Source: Flavobacterium beibuense (GTDB taxonomy: Bacteria > Bacteroidota > Bacteroidia > Flavobacteriales > Flavobacteriaceae). From it: DNA of 64,000 bases. Shown here piece after piece: positions 61,538 through 64,000 of the stretch (the first letter of the stretch is position 1; every line of letters begins with the position of its first letter). The notes under the pieces were generated by a model. The model was not told the DNA's origin. It saw nothing but the letters and a program-made list of their open reading frames with translations, and did not search any database. The position numbers were made by a program, and so were the translations under genes. The stretch covers positions 186,001-250,000 of the forward strand of contig NZ_JUIW01000001.1 of the NCBI RefSeq assembly GCF_004151245.1, given 5' to 3'.

Positions 61538-61637
61538 CGATTAACAGATGCAATAAATTAATCGTAAAGTTTGTGTTTTTTTTAATATTCAAGTTTTTTC
61601 CTCAAGAAAACCGGTTTCTCATAAAGACCGGTTTTTT
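61538..61637 (+). ncRNA. candidate ECF-sigma-dependent small RNA
   Basis: A gene-free stretch beginning just after ECF-motif copy 2 and ending in a rho-independent terminator. The only ATG is followed at once by CAA TAA, so it does not code. Start estimated from the motif. Transcription is inferred and untested. Confidence 0.35.
61607..61637 (+). terminator. second terminator before ffh
   Basis: AAAACCGGT / ACCGGTTTTTT stem with an 11-nt loop and T-run. No coding gene ends between it and the terminator at 61445. Confidence 0.85.
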
Positions 61638-61673
61638 TATGCCTGTAAATCTGTAACTTCAAAATCAAATTCT

Positions 61674-61681
61674 TAAATTTG
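61674..61681 (+). promoter_or_regulatory. -7 element for ffh
   Basis: TAAATTTG fits TAnnTTTG, 26 nt before the ffh ATG. Confidence 0.5.
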
Positions 61682-61707
61682 CACCTCATAAAACAGAACC
61701 GTAAATT

Positions 61708-63048
61708 ATGTTTGATAATTTAAGTGATAAATTAGATAAAGCCTTTCATATCTTAAAAGGGCACGGAAAGATTACAGAAGTAAACGTAGCAGATACCCTA
61801 AAAGAAGTGAGAAGGGCATTACTTGATGCCGACGTTAACTTTAAGATAGCTAAAGATTTTACTACCAAGGTTAAGGAAAAAGCTATTGGTGAAAATGTAT
61901 TGACTACACTACAACCGGGCCAATTAATGGTTAAGCTTGTTAAAGATGAGCTTACCGAATTAATGGGTGGCGATGTAGCAGGAGTAAACCTTTCAGGTAA
62001 TCCGTCAATAATATTAATGTCAGGTTTACAGGGTTCGGGTAAAACCACTTTCTCAGGTAAACTTGCCAATTTCCTTAAAACTAAAAAGAATAAGAAACCT
62101 TTACTTGTAGCGTGTGATATTTACCGTCCTGCGGCTATAAACCAGCTTCATGTAGTAGGTGAGCAAATAGGTGTAGAGGTATACTCTGAAGAAGGAAATA
62201 AAAATCCGGTTGAAATTGCTCAAAATGCTATTAAGCATGCTAAAGCAAACGGATTTAATGTTGTAATTGTCGATACTGCCGGTCGTCTTGCTGTAGATGA
62301 GGAGATGATGAACGAGATAGCAAATGTTCACAAGGCTATAGAGCCGCATGAAACACTGTTTGTTGTTGACTCCATGACTGGTCAGGATGCTGTAAATACT
62401 GCTAAGGCTTTTAACGACAGGTTAAACTTTGACGGTGTTATACTAACCAAGCTGGATGGTGATACCCGTGGTGGTGCCGCTATTTCAATCAAATCGGTAG
62501 TTAACAAGCCAATCAAGTTTATAGGTACTGGTGAGAAGATGGAAGCGATTGATGTTTTCTATCCTTCACGTATGGCCGACCGTATTCTTGGTATGGGAGA
62601 CGTTGTGTCGTTAGTAGAAAGGGCACAGGAGCAGTATGATGAGGAAGAGGCAAGAAAGCTTCAGAAGAAAATCGCTAAAAACGAATTTGGTTTTGACGAT
62701 TTCCTTTCTCAAATACAACAGGTAAAGAAAATGGGTAACATGAAAGACCTTATAGGTATGATACCCGGTGCAGGTAAAGCACTTAAAGATGTGGAGATTG
62801 AAGATGATGCCTTTAAGCATATCGAAGCTATTATACATTCTATGACCCCGGGCGAAAGAAGCAAACCTTCTGTTCTTGATGCTAAAAGAAAGAACAGGAT
62901 TGCAAAAGGTTCGGGTACGTCCATACAACAGGTTAACCAACTGCTTAAGCAGTTTGACCAGATGAGCAAAATGATGAAGATGATGCAGGGTGGTGCAGGA
63001 AAAAACATGATGCGAATGATGGGCGGAATGAAAGGCATGAGGCCATAA
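61708..63048 (+). CDS. ffh: signal recognition particle protein Ffh
   Basis: A 446-residue SRP GTPase. N-domain helices (about 1-90) precede the G-domain: P-loop GLQGSGKTT (106-114), DIYRPAA, DTAGRLAVDEEMM, TKLDGDTRGGAA. The Met-rich M-domain (about 300-446: QIQQVKKMGNMKDLIGMIPG, MKMMQGG) binds 4.5S RNA and signal peptides. Length is normal. It targets inner-membrane proteins to the translocon. It has its own -7 element and is followed by a short hairpin terminator. Confidence 0.96.
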   Translation: MFDNLSDKLDKAFHILKGHGKITEVNVADTLKEVRRALLDADVNFKIAKDFTTKVKEKAIGENVLTTLQPGQLMVKLVKDELTELMGGDVAGVNLSGNPSIILMSGLQGSGKTTFSGKLANFLKTKKNKKPLLVACDIYRPAAINQLHVVGEQIGVEVYSEEGNKNPVEIAQNAIKHAKANGFNVVIVDTAGRLAVDEEMMNEIANVHKAIEPHETLFVVDSMTGQDAVNTAKAFNDRLNFDGVILTKLDGDTRGGAAISIKSVVNKPIKFIGTGEKMEAIDVFYPSRMADRILGMGDVVSLVERAQEQYDEEEARKLQKKIAKNEFGFDDFLSQIQQVKKMGNMKDLIGMIPGAGKALKDVEIEDDAFKHIEAIIHSMTPGERSKPSVLDAKRKNRIAKGSGTSIQQVNQLLKQFDQMSKMMKMMQGGAGKNMMRMMGGMKGMRP

Positions 63049-63059
63049 GAAAACTGTAG

Positions 63060-63084
63060 AGGCGCGGGTAACCGCGTCTTTTTT
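63060..63084 (+). terminator. terminator after ffh
   Basis: GGCGCGG-GTAA-CCGCGTC hairpin (one G-T pair) followed by a T-run. Its shape resembles the hairpin after lptB at 16587-16612. Confidence 0.8.
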
Positions 63085-63106
63085 AATAATAATTAATAGA
63101 TATAAC

Positions 63107-63994
63107 ATGCAGTTATTAGACGGGAAAAAAGTTTCTGAAGACATTAAGAATGAAATTGCCGCTGAGGTAAAAAAAATGAAGGACAATGGTGAAAAAGTAC
63201 CTCACCTTGCAGCGGTTATTGTTGGTAATGACGGAGCAAGCCTTACTTACGTAGGTAGTAAAGTAAAAGCATGCGAGCGCATTGGGTTTGAGTCTACACT
63301 TATTAAGCTGCCAAGCACTATTTCTGAAACTGAGCTTTTAAAGAAAATTGAAGAGCTTAATCAGGATGATAATATAGATGGCTTTATAGTTCAGCTTCCT
63401 TTACCGGAACAGATTGACGACCAGAAAGTACTTATGGCTATAGACCCAAGTAAGGATGTGGACGGTTTCCACCCTGAGAACTTTGGTAAAATGGCTTTGG
63501 ATATGACTACTTTTATTCCGGCTACTCCATTTGGTATTCTTGAGCTTTTAGAGCGTTATAATGTACAAACGGCAGGTAAGCATACTGTAGTTATAGGTCG
63601 TAGTCACATTGTGGGAAGGCCAATGAGTATTCTTATGGGACGTAAAGGTTTCCCTGGTAACTCTACAGTAACACTAACACACAGCCATACCAAAAACATC
63701 AGTCAGATTACTACACAGGCAGATATTATTATTACAGCTTTAGGTGTGCCTAACTATCTTAAAGCAGAGATGGTAAAAGACGATGCGGTTATTATTGACG
63801 TGGGTATTACCCGTGTGCCGGATGAAACTAACGAGAAAGGTTATAAGATTACAGGAGATGTAGACTTTGCTAATGTTAGCAAAAAAGCATCTTACATTAC
63901 TCCGGTTCCGGGTGGCGTGGGTCCTATGACAATTGCAATGCTTCTTAAAAATACATTACTTGCAAGAGAACAAAGGGCTTTAAGAGGCCAATAA
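63107..63994 (+). CDS. folD: bifunctional methylenetetrahydrofolate dehydrogenase/cyclohydrolase
   Basis: A 295-residue FolD supplying 10-formyl- and methylene-THF for purine and thymidylate synthesis. Motifs are YVGSKVKACERIGF with the catalytic Lys, GFIVQLPLPEQI, the NADP-binding VVIGRSHIVGRPMSILM, and the closing TPVPGGVGPMTIAMLLKNT (each within the family norm). It is complete, ending six bases before the window edge. It follows the ffh terminator by ~20 nt and may have a promoter within that gap or be read through. Confidence 0.95.
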   Translation: MQLLDGKKVSEDIKNEIAAEVKKMKDNGEKVPHLAAVIVGNDGASLTYVGSKVKACERIGFESTLIKLPSTISETELLKKIEELNQDDNIDGFIVQLPLPEQIDDQKVLMAIDPSKDVDGFHPENFGKMALDMTTFIPATPFGILELLERYNVQTAGKHTVVIGRSHIVGRPMSILMGRKGFPGNSTVTLTHSHTKNISQITTQADIIITALGVPNYLKAEMVKDDAVIIDVGITRVPDETNEKGYKITGDVDFANVSKKASYITPVPGGVGPMTIAMLLKNTLLAREQRALRGQ

Positions 63995-64000
63995 TAAGGA

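Larger units (their letters stand above)
61314..61707. other. gene-poor region before ffh with a second sigma motif and two terminators
   Basis: 394 bp. It holds a 17-codon ORF (61355-61408), a terminator (61445-61478), a second copy of the ECF motif (61499-61533), a further terminator (61607-61637) and the ffh -7 element (61674-61681). The ~100 nt between motif and second terminator has no ORF. Confidence 0.7.

Noticed and set aside
62611..63186. 191-codon antisense ORF across the end of ffh and start of folD
   Set aside because: It is the complement of two well-supported genes; its His/Phe-rich product is typical of antisense translation of Met/Lys-rich code.
1..64000. mobile elements, prophage, CRISPR arrays, toxin-antitoxin pairs, restriction systems
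   Set aside because: I looked for transposases, integrases, phage structural genes, repeat arrays and small paired genes and found none that could be supported.

Overview
The window comes from an AT-rich chromosome of a Flavobacteriaceae-type Bacteroidota, close to Flavobacterium. Support comes from promoters with the Bacteroidota -7 element TAnnTTTG, a C-terminal type IX secretion (T9SS) sorting domain, a PorV/PorQ-family protein, FecI/FecR/TonB-receptor signalling genes, lipoproteins with acidic residues after the lipid-bearing Cys, and many families largely confined to the phylum (DUF4369, DUF2805, DUF4105). It reads as ordinary core chromosome. I saw no insertion sequence, prophage, CRISPR array or plasmid gene.

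Layout. 1-11331: right end of a surface-polysaccharide locus, with a truncated membrane protein, two GT4 glycosyltransferases, two acetyltransferases, a sugar-nucleotide reductase/epimerase, a WecA/WbpL-like initiating transferase, a WbpM/PglF-like 4,6-dehydratase, and a Wza/Wzc export pair. A CpsB/YwqE-type phosphatase faces the Wzc gene. 12182-19592: DUF4105 and PorV/PorQ-like envelope proteins, phosphatidylserine synthase, a GH25 lysozyme, and a reverse operon kdsD-tatC-AhpD-like-lptB. 19681-28431: recQ, small hypotheticals, a DUF2891 protein, an FAD oxidoreductase, an idi-queD-manA run and tRNA-Thr(TGT). 28640-39816: mostly reverse-strand envelope genes (DUF4369 lipoprotein, M61 peptidase, alpha/beta hydrolase, DUF2089/YIP1 pair, DoxX, EamA, a YkuD-like transpeptidase) ending in htpG. 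40165-47410: lipocalin-like and OmpA lipoproteins, an ABC ATPase, fabH, an L,D-transpeptidase and an outer-membrane beta-barrel receptor. 47767-55923: argS with an extra ~110-residue segment, a two-SGNH-plus-MBOAT O-acetylation cassette and a PNGase F-like secreted amidase. 55973-61313: an ECF sigma / FecR / TonB-receptor system with two divergent lipoprotein genes. 61708-63994: ffh and folD.

Most interesting signals. (1) A bipartite motif, GGTAGGG-N12-TAACTGTTT, occurs three times around the ECF sigma gene: before the lipoprotein pair, before fecR, and before a ~100-nt gene-free stretch ending in its own terminator. This looks like the sigma factor's promoter and a candidate sigma-dependent small RNA. 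(2) A compact MBOAT / SGNH / SGNH-with-internal-LysM operon looks like a cell-wall or surface-polymer O-acetylation machine. (3) ArgS carries a large insertion. (4) A PNGase F homologue keeps its three catalytic acids by alignment from memory and carries a T9SS tail. (5) A 42104-42243 intergenic block holds several inverted repeats and an orphan terminator.

All family calls come from reading the translated sequence and remembered motifs. No database search was run.
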